From assembly GCA_030606765.1 (NCBI GenBank), contig JAUWFX010000026.1, positions 1 to 14,252 on the forward strand: a stretch of DNA of 14,252 nt, in the 5' to 3' direction. Below are positions 1 to 6,051 of this stretch, piece after piece. The position numbers and the translations under genes are program-made. The stretch is from Dehalococcoidia bacterium (GTDB lineage Bacteria > Chloroflexota > Dehalococcoidia > GIF9 > AB-539-J10). Within the stretch, counting starts at the first letter, position 1; each line of letters opens with the position of its first letter. Below the pieces are notes generated by a model. That model searched no databases. It was not told where the DNA came from and saw nothing but the letters and a program-made list of their open reading frames with translations.

Positions 1-305
1 CTTAAATTTATTGACTGGCACCGGGCACAAAGGAGGAGCCTGTCAAAGAAGCTCCTTTTCAATATACCCTTATCAGTCAGGGATTTCACAATCTCTAATG
101 CTTCCTTGCCTTTTACATTTACTGATTGCTCAACGATTGGATAGATGAATCCCAGTTCAGTGGTGAAATCAAGCTGGGGTTTAATATCAACGATCTTTGC
201 CTCCAGCATTGCCGCCACCAATTTCATCGCCCTCTCATCTTTCTCCATGTCACTTACTGCTTGGGGGGCTTCTGTTGCTTCTACCTCTTTATCGGCTTTT
301 GCCAT
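1..305 (-). CDS. Partial small protein with C-terminal zinc-ribbon start (hypothetical, possibly TackOD1-like)
   Basis: An open frame reads leftwards from an ATG at 305 for 101 codons without a stop and leaves the window, so the 3' end is missing. The ATG is preceded by a clear GGAGG ribosome binding site 6 nt away (minus strand AAACGGAGGCAAGAC). The first 20 residues are acidic and alanine-rich and probably disordered. A predicted helical/mixed domain follows. At about residues 85-101 the protein reads KRSFFDRLLLCARCQSINL, a Cys-x-x-Cys knuckle right after a hydrophobic strand. Zinc-ribbon output domains of the TackOD1 kind begin with this pattern (FFD..LLC..C.S), and a second CxxC would be expected just beyond the edge. 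The family assignment is inference; the reading frame and its start are well supported. Confidence 0.75.
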   Translation of the reverse strand, partial: MAKADKEVEATEAPQAVSDMEKDERAMKLVAAMLEAKIVDIKPQLDFTTELGFIYPIVEQSVNVKGKEALEIVKSLTDKGILKRSFFDRLLLCARCQSINL

Positions 306-400
306 GTCTTGCCTCCGTTTAAGTACTTAGAAAAGTATAATTGGCAATATTACAGAAGTCAATGAGAGAAAAGTACTATCTTTACGAGCCCTTCGCTTCT

Positions 401-563
401 TGTCATTGTGAGCCCCGGCTTGTTGGGGCGTGGCAATCCCCGGCGCTTGAGAACCCCACCTAGATTGCTTCGTCGCCTGCGGCTCCTCGCAAAGACAGGT
501 GGGGCCAGAGATTGCGGAGCCCGTTCCGAAGCTAGGCGAGAAATCTCGCTCCTCGCAATGACA
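401..563. repeat. Dispersed intergenic inverted repeat (REP/MITE-like)
   Basis: The block is bounded by TGTCATTGTGAG at 401-412 and its complement CTCGCAATGACA at 552-563 (11 of 12 match). A further internal copy of the right end, CTCGCAAAGACA, lies at 486-497, and AGATTGC occurs at 462-468 and 509-515, so the unit looks like two nested or tandem palindromes. Elements of this form, whose translation gives strings such as 'CHCEE' and 'ATKQS', are scattered between genes in many Dehalococcoidia and deltaproteobacterial genomes. It probably has no protein product. Together with the AT-rich flank it fills the 370-nt gap between the left-edge gene and the tRNA cluster. Confidence 0.7.
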
Positions 564-675
564 GGATGGGGCTAGCACTGCCTCAAAGCAACCCGAATGT
601 CGAAATCCGAATGCCCAAATGCCAGAACTACGTCTTTTTAACCTTTGATTTTGAATTTCCGTGGGGTTAGTTTAC

Positions 676-758
676 TGCCGAGGGAGGGACTCGAACCCAC
701 ACTCCCTTGCAGGAAGCGGATTTTAAGTCCGCCGCGTCTACCATTCCGCCACCTCGGC
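676..758 (-). tRNA. tRNA-Leu (anticodon UAA)
   Basis: The minus strand folds into a class II tRNA of 83 nt. The acceptor GCCGAGG pairs with CCTCGGC, with discriminator A. The anticodon loop CTTAAAA at 721-727 gives UAA, and a long variable arm and a GGTTCGAGTCC T-arm follow. No 3' CCA is encoded (next bases GTA), so it must be added after transcription. It is the last tRNA of the five-gene cluster. Confidence 0.96.
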
Positions 759-779
759 ATGACAATTGATAACTCAAGA

Positions 780-852
780 AGGCGGCGGGCGGATTCGAAC
801 CGCCGCATGGGGGTTTTGCAGACCCCTGCCTTAACCTCTTGGCTACACCGCC
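780..852 (-). tRNA. tRNA-Cys (anticodon GCA)
   Basis: The minus strand begins GGCGGTG TA GCC and ends CGCCGCC T, a seven-pair acceptor with one G-U pair and the U discriminator expected for tRNA-Cys. The loop CTGCAAA gives anticodon GCA at 817-819. The T-arm is GGCGG TTCGAAT CCGCC. No CCA is encoded. It lies 21 nt upstream of tRNA-Leu(UAA) in the same cluster. Confidence 0.95.
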
Positions 853-869
853 GCGACTAGCAAACTTAC

Positions 870-944
870 TGGAGCGGAAGACGGGATTCGAACCCGCGAC
901 CTCTTCCTTGGCAAGGAAGCGTTCTACCGCTGAACTACTTCCGC
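870..944 (-). tRNA. tRNA-Gly (anticodon GCC), CCA encoded
   Basis: The acceptor GCGGAAG pairs with CTTCCGC, the discriminator is U, and CCA is encoded at 870-872. The anticodon arm TTCCT TGCCAAG GAA gives GCC. The T-arm carries GGTTCGAATCC. It is part of the five-tRNA minus-strand cluster. Confidence 0.96.
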
Positions 945-990
945 TCTGAATAAATTTTACCGCCTTTTCTTAGTTCCCGCAAGCTAACCT

Positions 991-1077
991 TGGTGCCGAG
1001 GGGGAGATTTGAACTCCCACGGGCTTGCGCCCACCACCCCCTCAAGATGGCGTGTCTACCTATTCCACCACCCCGGC
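991..1077 (-). tRNA. tRNA-Leu (anticodon GAG), CCA encoded
   Basis: A class II tRNA: the acceptor GCCGGGG pairs with CCTCGGC (one G-U), discriminator A, and CCA is encoded at 991-993. The anticodon GAG is at 1041-1043, followed by G37. A long variable arm (GGGCGCAAGCCC core) follows. One nucleotide separates its 5' end from the CCA of tRNA-Trp, so the pair must be processed from one transcript. Confidence 0.96.
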
Positions 1078-1078
1078 C

Positions 1079-1155
1079 TGGCAGGGGTGGCAGGACTCGA
1101 ACCCGCGACCTGCGGTTTTGGAGACCGCTGCTCTAGCCAACTGAGCTACACCCCT
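1079..1155 (-). tRNA. tRNA-Trp (anticodon CCA), 3' CCA encoded
   Basis: The acceptor AGGGGTG pairs with CACCCCT, with discriminator G as is typical of bacterial tRNA-Trp, and CCA is encoded at 1079-1081. The anticodon loop CTCCAAA gives CCA. It is the first tRNA of the cluster, with an extended -10 promoter just upstream. Confidence 0.97.
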
Positions 1156-1166
1156 CAATTATTGTA

Positions 1167-1175
1167 ATTATATCA
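1167..1175 (-). promoter_or_regulatory. Extended -10 promoter of the tRNA-Trp cluster
   Basis: The minus strand reads TGATATAAT, a consensus extended -10 element. Its expected start point near 1160 lies 5 nt before the tRNA-Trp 5' end. The -35 region is poor (TATTTC with a 17-nt spacer), as is common where TGN is present. Confidence 0.65.
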
Positions 1176-1251
1176 AAACACAAGGTTTAGAAATACGGGG
1201 CTCGTTTCTTATCCATATGATGTTCGCACATTCTGGGAGATATATTTAATG

Positions 1252-1257
1252 TATAAT
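1252..1257 (+). promoter_or_regulatory. Possible -10 element of msrB-msrA
   Basis: A perfect TATAAT lies 20 nt before the putative AUU start of msrB (1278). No good -35 is seen at normal spacing. Transcription would begin near 1264, leaving a leader of only about 14 nt that contains the Shine-Dalgarno sequence. It supports initiation at 1278 but is weak evidence alone. Confidence 0.4.
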
Positions 1258-1316
1258 ACTTAGAAGGAAGTGCAGAGATTACAACCGTACAGATTTATGA
1301 TGCCAAGCAAAATAAG

Positions 1317-1727
1317 GTGGTGACGGTAGAGAAAATCGAGAAGTCGGATGCGAACTGGAAGAAGTTACTGACCGAGGAGCAGTATGAAATCACTACCAAG
1401 AAAGGAACGGAAGCTCCGGGTACCTGCCCTTTAAATACTGCCCAAGAACCGGGTATCTTCCAGTGTGTACGCTGTGGCACCGACCTTTTCCGTAGTTCCA
1501 CCAGGTTCGAATCGGGGACAGGCTGGCCCAGTTATTATGAGCCAATCTCACCGTTGAACGTGGTAGAACAACCTGATATGAGTCTGGAAATGATGCGAAC
1601 GGAAATCCTCTGTGCCCGTTGTGACTCACACCTAGGTCATGTGTTTGATGATGGTCCGCCACCGACCGGCAAACGCTATTGTATGAACGGCCTTGCGCTG
1701 AAATTCGTATCCAATGACCAACTATGA
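1317..1727 (+). CDS. msrB: Peptide methionine (R)-S-oxide reductase MsrB
   Basis: This enzyme reduces the R form of methionine sulfoxide in proteins, using thioredoxin-like reductants. From the GTG at 1317 it is 136 residues. The structural zinc site is CVRC (50, 53) and CARC (99, 102). The catalytic Cys122 lies in RYCMNGLAL, and GTGWP (67-71) is the family signature. C37 in the GTCPLN stretch may be the resolving cysteine. The GTG has no Shine-Dalgarno sequence, and the frame stays open and family-like upstream to 1278 (ITTVQIYDAKQNK). There, an ATT codon sits 8 nt after AAGGAAG, so the true start is probably ATT at 1278, giving 149 residues. The stop overlaps the msrA start (ATGA), indicating coupled translation. 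Confidence 0.95.
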   Translation: MVTVEKIEKSDANWKKLLTEEQYEITTKKGTEAPGTCPLNTAQEPGIFQCVRCGTDLFRSSTRFESGTGWPSYYEPISPLNVVEQPDMSLEMMRTEILCARCDSHLGHVFDDGPPPTGKRYCMNGLALKFVSNDQL

Positions 1728-2269
1728 ACCAGGCAGCCTCATTGGAAGTTGCTACCCTCGCCGGCGGTTGTTTCTGGTGTATCGAGGCGGTTTTCAGAGA
1801 AGTTGACGGTGTTGAGAACGTTGTTTCCGGCTACACCGGTGGCGCCACTGTTAATCCAACATACGAGCAGGTCTGCAGTGGTAAAACTGGTCATGCTGAG
1901 GCGGTTCAGGTAAGGTTCGACCCTTTAAGGATATCGTATCGGGAAATCCTGGAGATTTTCTTCTCTATCCATGACCCAACGACACTGAACCGGCAGGGTG
2001 CGGATGTAGGCACACAGTATCGTTCGGTAATTTTCTATCACAGCGAGCAGCAAAAAGCCATTGCCGAGGAGCTTCTTGCAGGACTCAATACAGCTCACCT
2101 GTGGAAGAGACCCATCGTCACGAAGATCGTTCCCCTGCATACGTTCTATCCTGCAGAAGACTACCACCAGGGATATTTTTCTCAACATCCTGAGCAAGGA
2201 TACTGCCAGATGGTAATTTCTCCCAGGGTCAACAAGTTCCGCCAGCAGTGGTTAAATCACCTCAAGTAA
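1724..2269 (+). CDS. msrA: Peptide methionine (S)-S-oxide reductase MsrA
   Basis: MsrA reduces the S form of methionine sulfoxide and complements MsrB encoded just before it. The 181-residue protein has the GGCFWC motif with catalytic Cys16 and a second cysteine at 19. The conserved GYTGG, the YEQVCSGKTGHAEAV stretch and HDPTTLNRQGADVGTQYRS follow, all hallmarks of the family, and Cys161 near the C terminus is a likely resolving residue. Its ATG overlaps the msrB stop by 4 nt. There is no signal peptide, so both enzymes act in the cytoplasm. The order msrB-msrA as separate but coupled genes is an alternative to the fused MsrAB proteins of other bacteria. Confidence 0.97.
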   Translation: MNQAASLEVATLAGGCFWCIEAVFREVDGVENVVSGYTGGATVNPTYEQVCSGKTGHAEAVQVRFDPLRISYREILEIFFSIHDPTTLNRQGADVGTQYRSVIFYHSEQQKAIAEELLAGLNTAHLWKRPIVTKIVPLHTFYPAEDYHQGYFSQHPEQGYCQMVISPRVNKFRQQWLNHLK

Positions 2270-2294
2270 TGATACAGATTTGGCAAATTGTTGC

Positions 2295-2332
2295 ACTTCA
2301 CAAAATCTGAAAGTAACAACTTCACATTTTGT
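2295..2332. repeat. Small repeats between msrA and tRNA-Arg
   Basis: ACTTCACA occurs twice in direct order (2295-2302, 2319-2326), and ACAAAAT (2300-2306) faces ATTTTGT (2326-2332). The stretch lies between the converging ends of msrA and tRNA-Arg. A weak bidirectional terminator is possible, but there is no GC-rich stem. Confidence 0.3.
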
Positions 2333-2371
2333 CACATTTATGTATGAAGACTTTAAGACAGTTAGTCTGTG

Positions 2372-2446
2372 TGGTACCCCTGCCGGGACTCGAACCCGGG
2401 CACGCGGTTTAGGAAACCGCTGCTCTATCCTCTGAGCTACAGGGGC
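2372..2446 (-). tRNA. tRNA-Arg (anticodon CCU), CCA encoded
   Basis: The acceptor GCCCCTG pairs with CAGGGGT (first pair G-U), the discriminator is A, and CCA is encoded at 2372-2374. The loop TTCCTAA between GCGGT and ACCGC gives anticodon CCU. The T-arm is CCGGG TTCGAGT CCCGG. It lies about 150 nt downstream of tRNA-Ala on the same strand and may share its transcript. Confidence 0.96.
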
Positions 2447-2541
2447 ACGCCACCACCAAAACCCTCGCTGTGTCACAGGTCTTTCGTAAGCTTTTCTGAT
2501 TTTTATACTAACAAAAAGCCTTGACTACATTTCCAGAGAGA

Positions 2542-2569
2542 CCCTTCGTTAGCTCGGTTTCCCGAAGGG
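2542..2569. other. Stem-loop between tRNA-Ala and tRNA-Arg
   Basis: CCCTTCG at 2542-2548 and CGAAGGG at 2563-2569 form a perfect 7-bp stem with a 14-nt loop. No run of T follows on either strand, so it is not a classical terminator. It could be a processing signal in the tRNA-Ala/tRNA-Arg precursor. Confidence 0.4.
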
Positions 2570-2596
2570 CACTCCAGCCATCTTTCCAGAATTTCT

Positions 2597-2672
2597 TGGT
2601 GGAGATAGGGGGATTCGAACCCCCGACCTCTGCGATGCGAACGCAGCGCTCTCCCAATTGAGCTATATCCCC
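2597..2672 (-). tRNA. tRNA-Ala (anticodon CGC), CCA encoded
   Basis: The acceptor GGGGATA pairs with TATCTCC and includes the G3-U70 pair that marks alanine tRNAs. The discriminator is A and CCA is encoded at 2597-2599. The anticodon loop TTCGCAT between CTGCG and CGCAG gives CGC. The T-arm is GGGGG TTCGAAT CCCCC. Confidence 0.97.
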
Positions 2673-2679
2673 AAATTTA

Positions 2680-2708
2680 ATTCTAGCAATGCCCTGAGTG
2701 TAGGTCAA
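2680..2708 (-). promoter_or_regulatory. Promoter of tRNA-Ala
   Basis: The minus strand carries TTGACC (2708-2703), a 17-nt spacer and TAGAAT (2685-2680), with TGC directly before the -10 (extended). The predicted start near 2673 is one base before the tRNA. Confidence 0.8.
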
Positions 2709-2720
2709 GTTAATTGCTCC

Positions 2721-2749
2721 TTGCCCTTGCCTGACAACACTGCTATACT
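2721..2749 (+). promoter_or_regulatory. Promoter of the gatB operon
   Basis: TTGCCC (2721-2726), a 17-nt spacer and TATACT (2744-2749), with TGC before the -10, form an extended -10 promoter. Transcription should start near 2756, only about 5 nt before the gatB ATG, so the message would be nearly leaderless. No Shine-Dalgarno sequence is present. Confidence 0.7.
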
Positions 2750-2760
2750 GAGTTAAAGCT

Positions 2761-4197
2761 ATGACCTATGGAATCGTCATCGGCCTGGAGGTTCATACTC
2801 AGCTATTAACCAAGAGTAAGATGTTTTGTAGCTGCAGTGCCGATTATGCCAGCGCTCCTCCTAATACCCACGTATGCCCCATCTGCCTGGGTATGCCCGG
2901 CGTTCTCCCTGCTATCAATGAAAAAGCAATAGAATATACAGTAATGACTGCCCTGGCTTTAAATTGCACCATCCCCGAATATACCAAATTCGACCGTAAG
3001 AACTACTTTTACCCTGACCTGATGAAAGGTTACCAGATTTCCCAATATGATGCTCCCATTGGAAAAAGAGGTTTGCTAACCATTGATAGTAACGGTACCA
3101 GGAAAAGAATCAATATCACCCGGGTGCATCTCGAAGAAGATACCGCTAAATTGTGGCACAGGGGGGATTGCAGTCTGATAGACGTCAATCGCTCCGGGGT
3201 GCCCTTGATGGAAGTTGTTAGCGAGCCCGAAATAAGTTCCCCCGAGGAGGCTCGGGATTATCTTATCAGGTTACACAATATCTTGCGTTATCTGAGAGTG
3301 TCCACCGCTAATATGGAGGAAGGAAGCTTTAGATGTGATGCCAACATAAGCATACGCCCATCAAATAGTAAGAAGCTCTTGCCCAAGGCGGAAGTTAAAA
3401 ACATGAATAGCTTCAAAGCTGTTTATCAAGCCATGGAATATGAATCGCGGCGGCAAAGAAAGGTGCTTGAGGAAGGTGGAGAGCTGGTACAGGAAACCAG
3501 AGGTTGGATAGAGGAAACAGGCATAACAGTGACCCAGAGAACTAAAGAATACGCTGAGGATTACCGGTATTTTCCCGAACCCGATTTGCCTCCCCTGGTT
3601 TTGGACCGGGCCTGGATAGAGGGAATCAGAGCAAGAATCCCTGAATTACCCGAAGCACGCAGAGACCGATTTATGACCCAATATGGCTTGTCCTTGTACG
3701 ATGCTAATATCCTAACTAGCTCCAGGGCCATGGCAGATTATTTTGAGAACTGCGTTAAGCTGGTGGACCATGGCAAGGCAAAGACGGTTAGTAACTGGCT
3801 TTTAGGAGATTTCAGCCGGCTGCTTAACGCTACCAACACTGATATTGAAAATGTTAGAATAAGTCCGAAACATCTAGCAGAAATGCTTGGCTTGATAGAT
3901 AATAGCACTATAAGCGGACCGGTTGCCAAAGCAGTGCTTGAGGAGATGTTTCACAGTGGCAAGAAAGCCGGCGAGATTATAACAGAAAAGAAACTCAGCC
4001 AGATTAGCGATGCCAGTGAAATAAGGGAAATGGTGAAACAAGTGATTGCCAATAATACCGGGGCAGTAGCAGATTATACCTCTGGCAAACAACAAGCTTT
4101 GACGTTCATTATAGGGCAGGTAATGAAAGCTACCAGAGGAAGGGCTAATCCAGGCGTGGTGAGAGAGATTATTATACACGAGCTAGGAGGGAAATAA
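2761..4197 (+). CDS. gatB: Asp-tRNA(Asn)/Glu-tRNA(Gln) amidotransferase subunit B
   Basis: GatB is the tRNA-binding kinase subunit of the GatCAB complex, which turns Glu-tRNA(Gln) or Asp-tRNA(Asn) into Gln-tRNA or Asn-tRNA using ammonia passed from GatA. The 478-residue length is normal. It starts with the usual VIGLEVHTQL. A zinc site (C23, C25, C39, C42 in FCSC and CPIC), the YFYPDLMKGYQISQYD stretch and the family signature DVNRSGVPLMEVV (about residues 141-153) follow. The C-terminal YqeY-like helical tail runs from about 330 to the end. The ATG at 2761 has no Shine-Dalgarno sequence but matches the family start. gatA and gatC are not in this window. The stop is one nucleotide before the secG start. 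Confidence 0.98.
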   Translation: MTYGIVIGLEVHTQLLTKSKMFCSCSADYASAPPNTHVCPICLGMPGVLPAINEKAIEYTVMTALALNCTIPEYTKFDRKNYFYPDLMKGYQISQYDAPIGKRGLLTIDSNGTRKRINITRVHLEEDTAKLWHRGDCSLIDVNRSGVPLMEVVSEPEISSPEEARDYLIRLHNILRYLRVSTANMEEGSFRCDANISIRPSNSKKLLPKAEVKNMNSFKAVYQAMEYESRRQRKVLEEGGELVQETRGWIEETGITVTQRTKEYAEDYRYFPEPDLPPLVLDRAWIEGIRARIPELPEARRDRFMTQYGLSLYDANILTSSRAMADYFENCVKLVDHGKAKTVSNWLLGDFSRLLNATNTDIENVRISPKHLAEMLGLIDNSTISGPVAKAVLEEMFHSGKKAGEIITEKKLSQISDASEIREMVKQVIANNTGAVADYTSGKQQALTFIIGQVMKATRGRANPGVVREIIIHELGGK

Positions 4198-4198
4198 A

Positions 4199-4417
4199 TT
4201 GGCTTCTTATTTTTCTATCGCCCAGATACTAATAGCAATAGCCTTAATTGCCACTGTACTATTTCAGTTGCGTGGTGGAGGTATAGGGGGTATCTTTGGT
4301 CAAGCTGATTCAGTGTATCGCACGCGACGAGGGATAGAAAGCACCCTTTTCAAGCTGACCATAATTTTAGCTGTCCTGCTTGTCGTTTTTGCTGTTTTAG
4401 TCGCTACTCAGGCTTAG
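4199..4417 (+). CDS. secG: Preprotein translocase subunit SecG
   Basis: SecG is the small subunit of the SecYEG channel in the cytoplasmic membrane. The 72-residue protein has two membrane helices (about 5-23 and 48-69). They are joined by the conserved loop RGGGIGGIFGQADSVYRTRRG, whose glycine-rich part is the family hallmark. It starts with TTG at 4199, supported by AGGAGG at 4185-4190, 8 nt upstream inside the end of gatB, and 1 nt after the gatB stop. It is therefore co-transcribed and probably translationally coupled with gatB. Confidence 0.93.
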   Translation: MASYFSIAQILIAIALIATVLFQLRGGGIGGIFGQADSVYRTRRGIESTLFKLTIILAVLLVVFAVLVATQA

Positions 4418-4426
4418 TATCTATAG

Positions 4427-5266
4427 ATGAGTTTCATAATAACCCTGACTACCGACTTTGGCTATGATGATGCTTACGTTGCTGCTGTGAAAGGCGCTAT
4501 CTTAAGCACTAACCCTGAAGCTCATATCATAGACATCAGCCATTCTATCGAGCCGCAGAATATTCTTCAGGCTGCTTTCATACTTGGTACTGCTTATCGC
4601 TACTTCCCTAAGCAAACAATTCATATGGCTATTGTTGACCCCGGCGTAGGTAGTGAGCGTCAGGGGATAATACTGAAAACACCTGCGGCCCTCTTCGTTG
4701 CCCCCGATAATGGCATCCTTAGCTATATAATTGATGATTTATTTCCCATTGAAAGTCGCTCATTAACCGAACATACTCATGACCTCAAAGAGATAGTATT
4801 TAAGACAGGCCTTGAAGCTGTAGCCATTACCGACCCTCGCTTCTGGCGACATCCAGTTAGCCCTACCTTCCATGGAAGAGATATTTTTGCCCCCGTGGCT
4901 GCCGGCCTCTCTCTAGGCATTTCCTTTTATGAATTCGGGGAGAAAATCAGGTCCCTGTACGTCCTCTCTATACCAAAGCCGTCTCTTGATCCAGAGGGTA
5001 ATTTAGTTGGTCGGGTCTTACATATTGACCGCTTTGGTACATTGATTACAAATATTAAAAACAATGATTTGCCTGGAAAAGATGTCTTGGTTGAAGTGGC
5101 TGGGCACTGTATTCAAGGTATCAGCAGTTACTACGCGCAAAATGAAGGGGTAATGGCTATCACGGGCAGCAGCGGTTATCTTGAGGTATCGCTAAGAGAC
5201 GGAAGCGCGTGTGACTTTCTGGACACGGTGGTAGGAGACGAAATAAAGGTGATTTCGGCTGTATAG
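4427..5266 (+). CDS. S-adenosyl-L-methionine hydroxide adenosyltransferase (DUF62/SAM hydrolase family)
   Basis: Members of this family cleave SAM with water (hydroxide) to adenosine and methionine; close relatives are fluorinase and chlorinase, which use halide. The 279-residue protein has the N-terminal TLTTDFGYDDAYV, the VDPGVGSERQGI stretch (about residues 68-79) and APDNGILSYI (about 89-98). HGRDIFAPVAA (about 148-158) lies at the family's Asp/Arg/His region, and a beta-barrel C-terminal domain ends in the VVGDEIKVI region. It starts 9 nt after secG stops and shows no Shine-Dalgarno sequence, so coupling to secG is likely. Nothing marks it as a halogenase; water as the nucleophile is the default inference. 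Its physiological role is unclear in the family. Confidence 0.92.
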   Translation: MSFIITLTTDFGYDDAYVAAVKGAILSTNPEAHIIDISHSIEPQNILQAAFILGTAYRYFPKQTIHMAIVDPGVGSERQGIILKTPAALFVAPDNGILSYIIDDLFPIESRSLTEHTHDLKEIVFKTGLEAVAITDPRFWRHPVSPTFHGRDIFAPVAAGLSLGISFYEFGEKIRSLYVLSIPKPSLDPEGNLVGRVLHIDRFGTLITNIKNNDLPGKDVLVEVAGHCIQGISSYYAQNEGVMAITGSSGYLEVSLRDGSACDFLDTVVGDEIKVISAV

Positions 5267-5280
5267 TGAAGAGATATCAA

Positions 5281-5312
5281 GGTGGTAATATATGTTGATG
5301 CCCTGGATACAG
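5281..5312 (+). repeat. Conserved leader of the lipoprotein family, copy 1
   Basis: The block GGTAATATATG...CCCTGGATACAG precedes the first lipoprotein gene by 13 nt. It recurs with few changes at 5987-6016 and 7121-7150, in front of the other two genes. It therefore belongs to the amplified unit; in this copy it can also be read as coding (VIYVDALDTG). Confidence 0.75.
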
Positions 5313-5325
5313 GTGAAAGAAATTA

Positions 5326-5985
5326 ATGAACAAAAAAAGATGCCTGGTAATTGTGGCGGTAGCAGTGCTGCTCCTGGCCTCATCTTGCGCGGCGTCACTT
5401 ATCACCATCTTGGAAGCTGAACCAAACTGGACTGCTCCTTTGGATAGTCTTCAGGTGACGTGTATTGCTTCGGACCCTGATGGCAGTGAGCTAAGCTACG
5501 AGTGGTCAACCACCGAAGGTAATATTACTGGCACGGGGCCTGAAGTTATCTGGACTGCTCCTGAAGAAGTTGGCATGTACGACATCACAGTTGTGGTTAG
5601 TGATAGTCAGGGTAGGAAAGACACAGAATCGATAGCTCTCTTTGCGTCAAATGGTCCTCCACCAGTTATTGAAGACCTGATCGTTACTGCCAAAGGGCAC
5701 GAGTATTTGAAAAAAACCACTACTGGGTACAAGGCTGCGAAAACAAGAGAATATGATATTGAGTGCATTGCTTCAGATATGGACGACGAACCCGGCGAAC
5801 TTGTTTATGAATGGTCATGCGATGGCGGCGAAATTTCCGGGGAGGGCTCCTTGGTTACTTGGACTGCCCCGAATACGGCTGGTGACGTTACAGTCACGGT
5901 AAAAGTGTTGGATGATGCGGGTAATTGGGTCAGGAAAAGCATAGTTTTCGAAGTGGTGGATTGTGAATCATGTGTATTTTGGTAG
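5326..5985 (+). CDS. Ig/PKD-like surface lipoprotein, copy 1, with C-terminal CxSC
   Basis: A 219-residue exported protein of unknown function. Residues 1-20 form a lipoprotein signal peptide (MNKKRC, hydrophobic stretch, LASSC) with the lipidation cysteine at 21. Position -3 is Ala rather than the usual Leu. Two Ig/PKD-like beta domains follow (about 25-110 and 113-210), each with the pattern C-x-ASD, YEWS, a GG.I.G.G turn, WTAP and a DxxG strand. The second contains C147 and C165 (IEC, WSC), well placed for a disulfide. The protein ends CESCVFW, with C213 and C216. It is the first of three tandem paralogues between a SAM hydrolase gene and a thioredoxin-CcdA gene. AGGTGA at 5311-5316 is a modest binding site. 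A role in surface binding or redox is inference. Confidence 0.9.
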   Translation: MNKKRCLVIVAVAVLLLASSCAASLITILEAEPNWTAPLDSLQVTCIASDPDGSELSYEWSTTEGNITGTGPEVIWTAPEEVGMYDITVVVSDSQGRKDTESIALFASNGPPPVIEDLIVTAKGHEYLKKTTTGYKAAKTREYDIECIASDMDDEPGELVYEWSCDGGEISGEGSLVTWTAPNTAGDVTVTVKVLDDAGNWVRKSIVFEVVDCESCVFW

Positions 5986-5986
5986 A

Positions 5987-6016
5987 ATGGTAATATATGT
6001 GATGCCCTGGATACAG
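5987..6016 (+). repeat. Conserved leader of the lipoprotein family, copy 2
   Basis: The same TGGTAATATATG...CCCTGGATACAG block as at 5281-5312, starting 1 nt after the copy 1 stop. A one-base difference shifts its reading frame relative to copy 1, arguing against conserved coding. Confidence 0.75.
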
Positions 6017-6051
6017 GCTTGAACGAAAGGGGTTTAAAAGGAGAGAAACTA

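Noticed and set aside
327..578. Minus-strand open frame of 83 codons (CHCEE, ATKQS strings)
   Set aside because: It is a translation of the dispersed inverted repeat; such frames are widely mis-annotated as small proteins, and there is no binding site.
645..860. Plus-strand frame of 71 codons across the Leu and Cys tRNAs
   Set aside because: It is the antisense of two tRNA genes; the PREGLEPT and RRRADSNRR strings are typical tRNA shadows.
2252..2708. Two minus-strand frames of 74 and 66 codons (VAQRIEQRF and DIAQLGERC strings)
   Set aside because: They are read through tRNA-Arg and tRNA-Ala; these strings are well-known tRNA artefacts.
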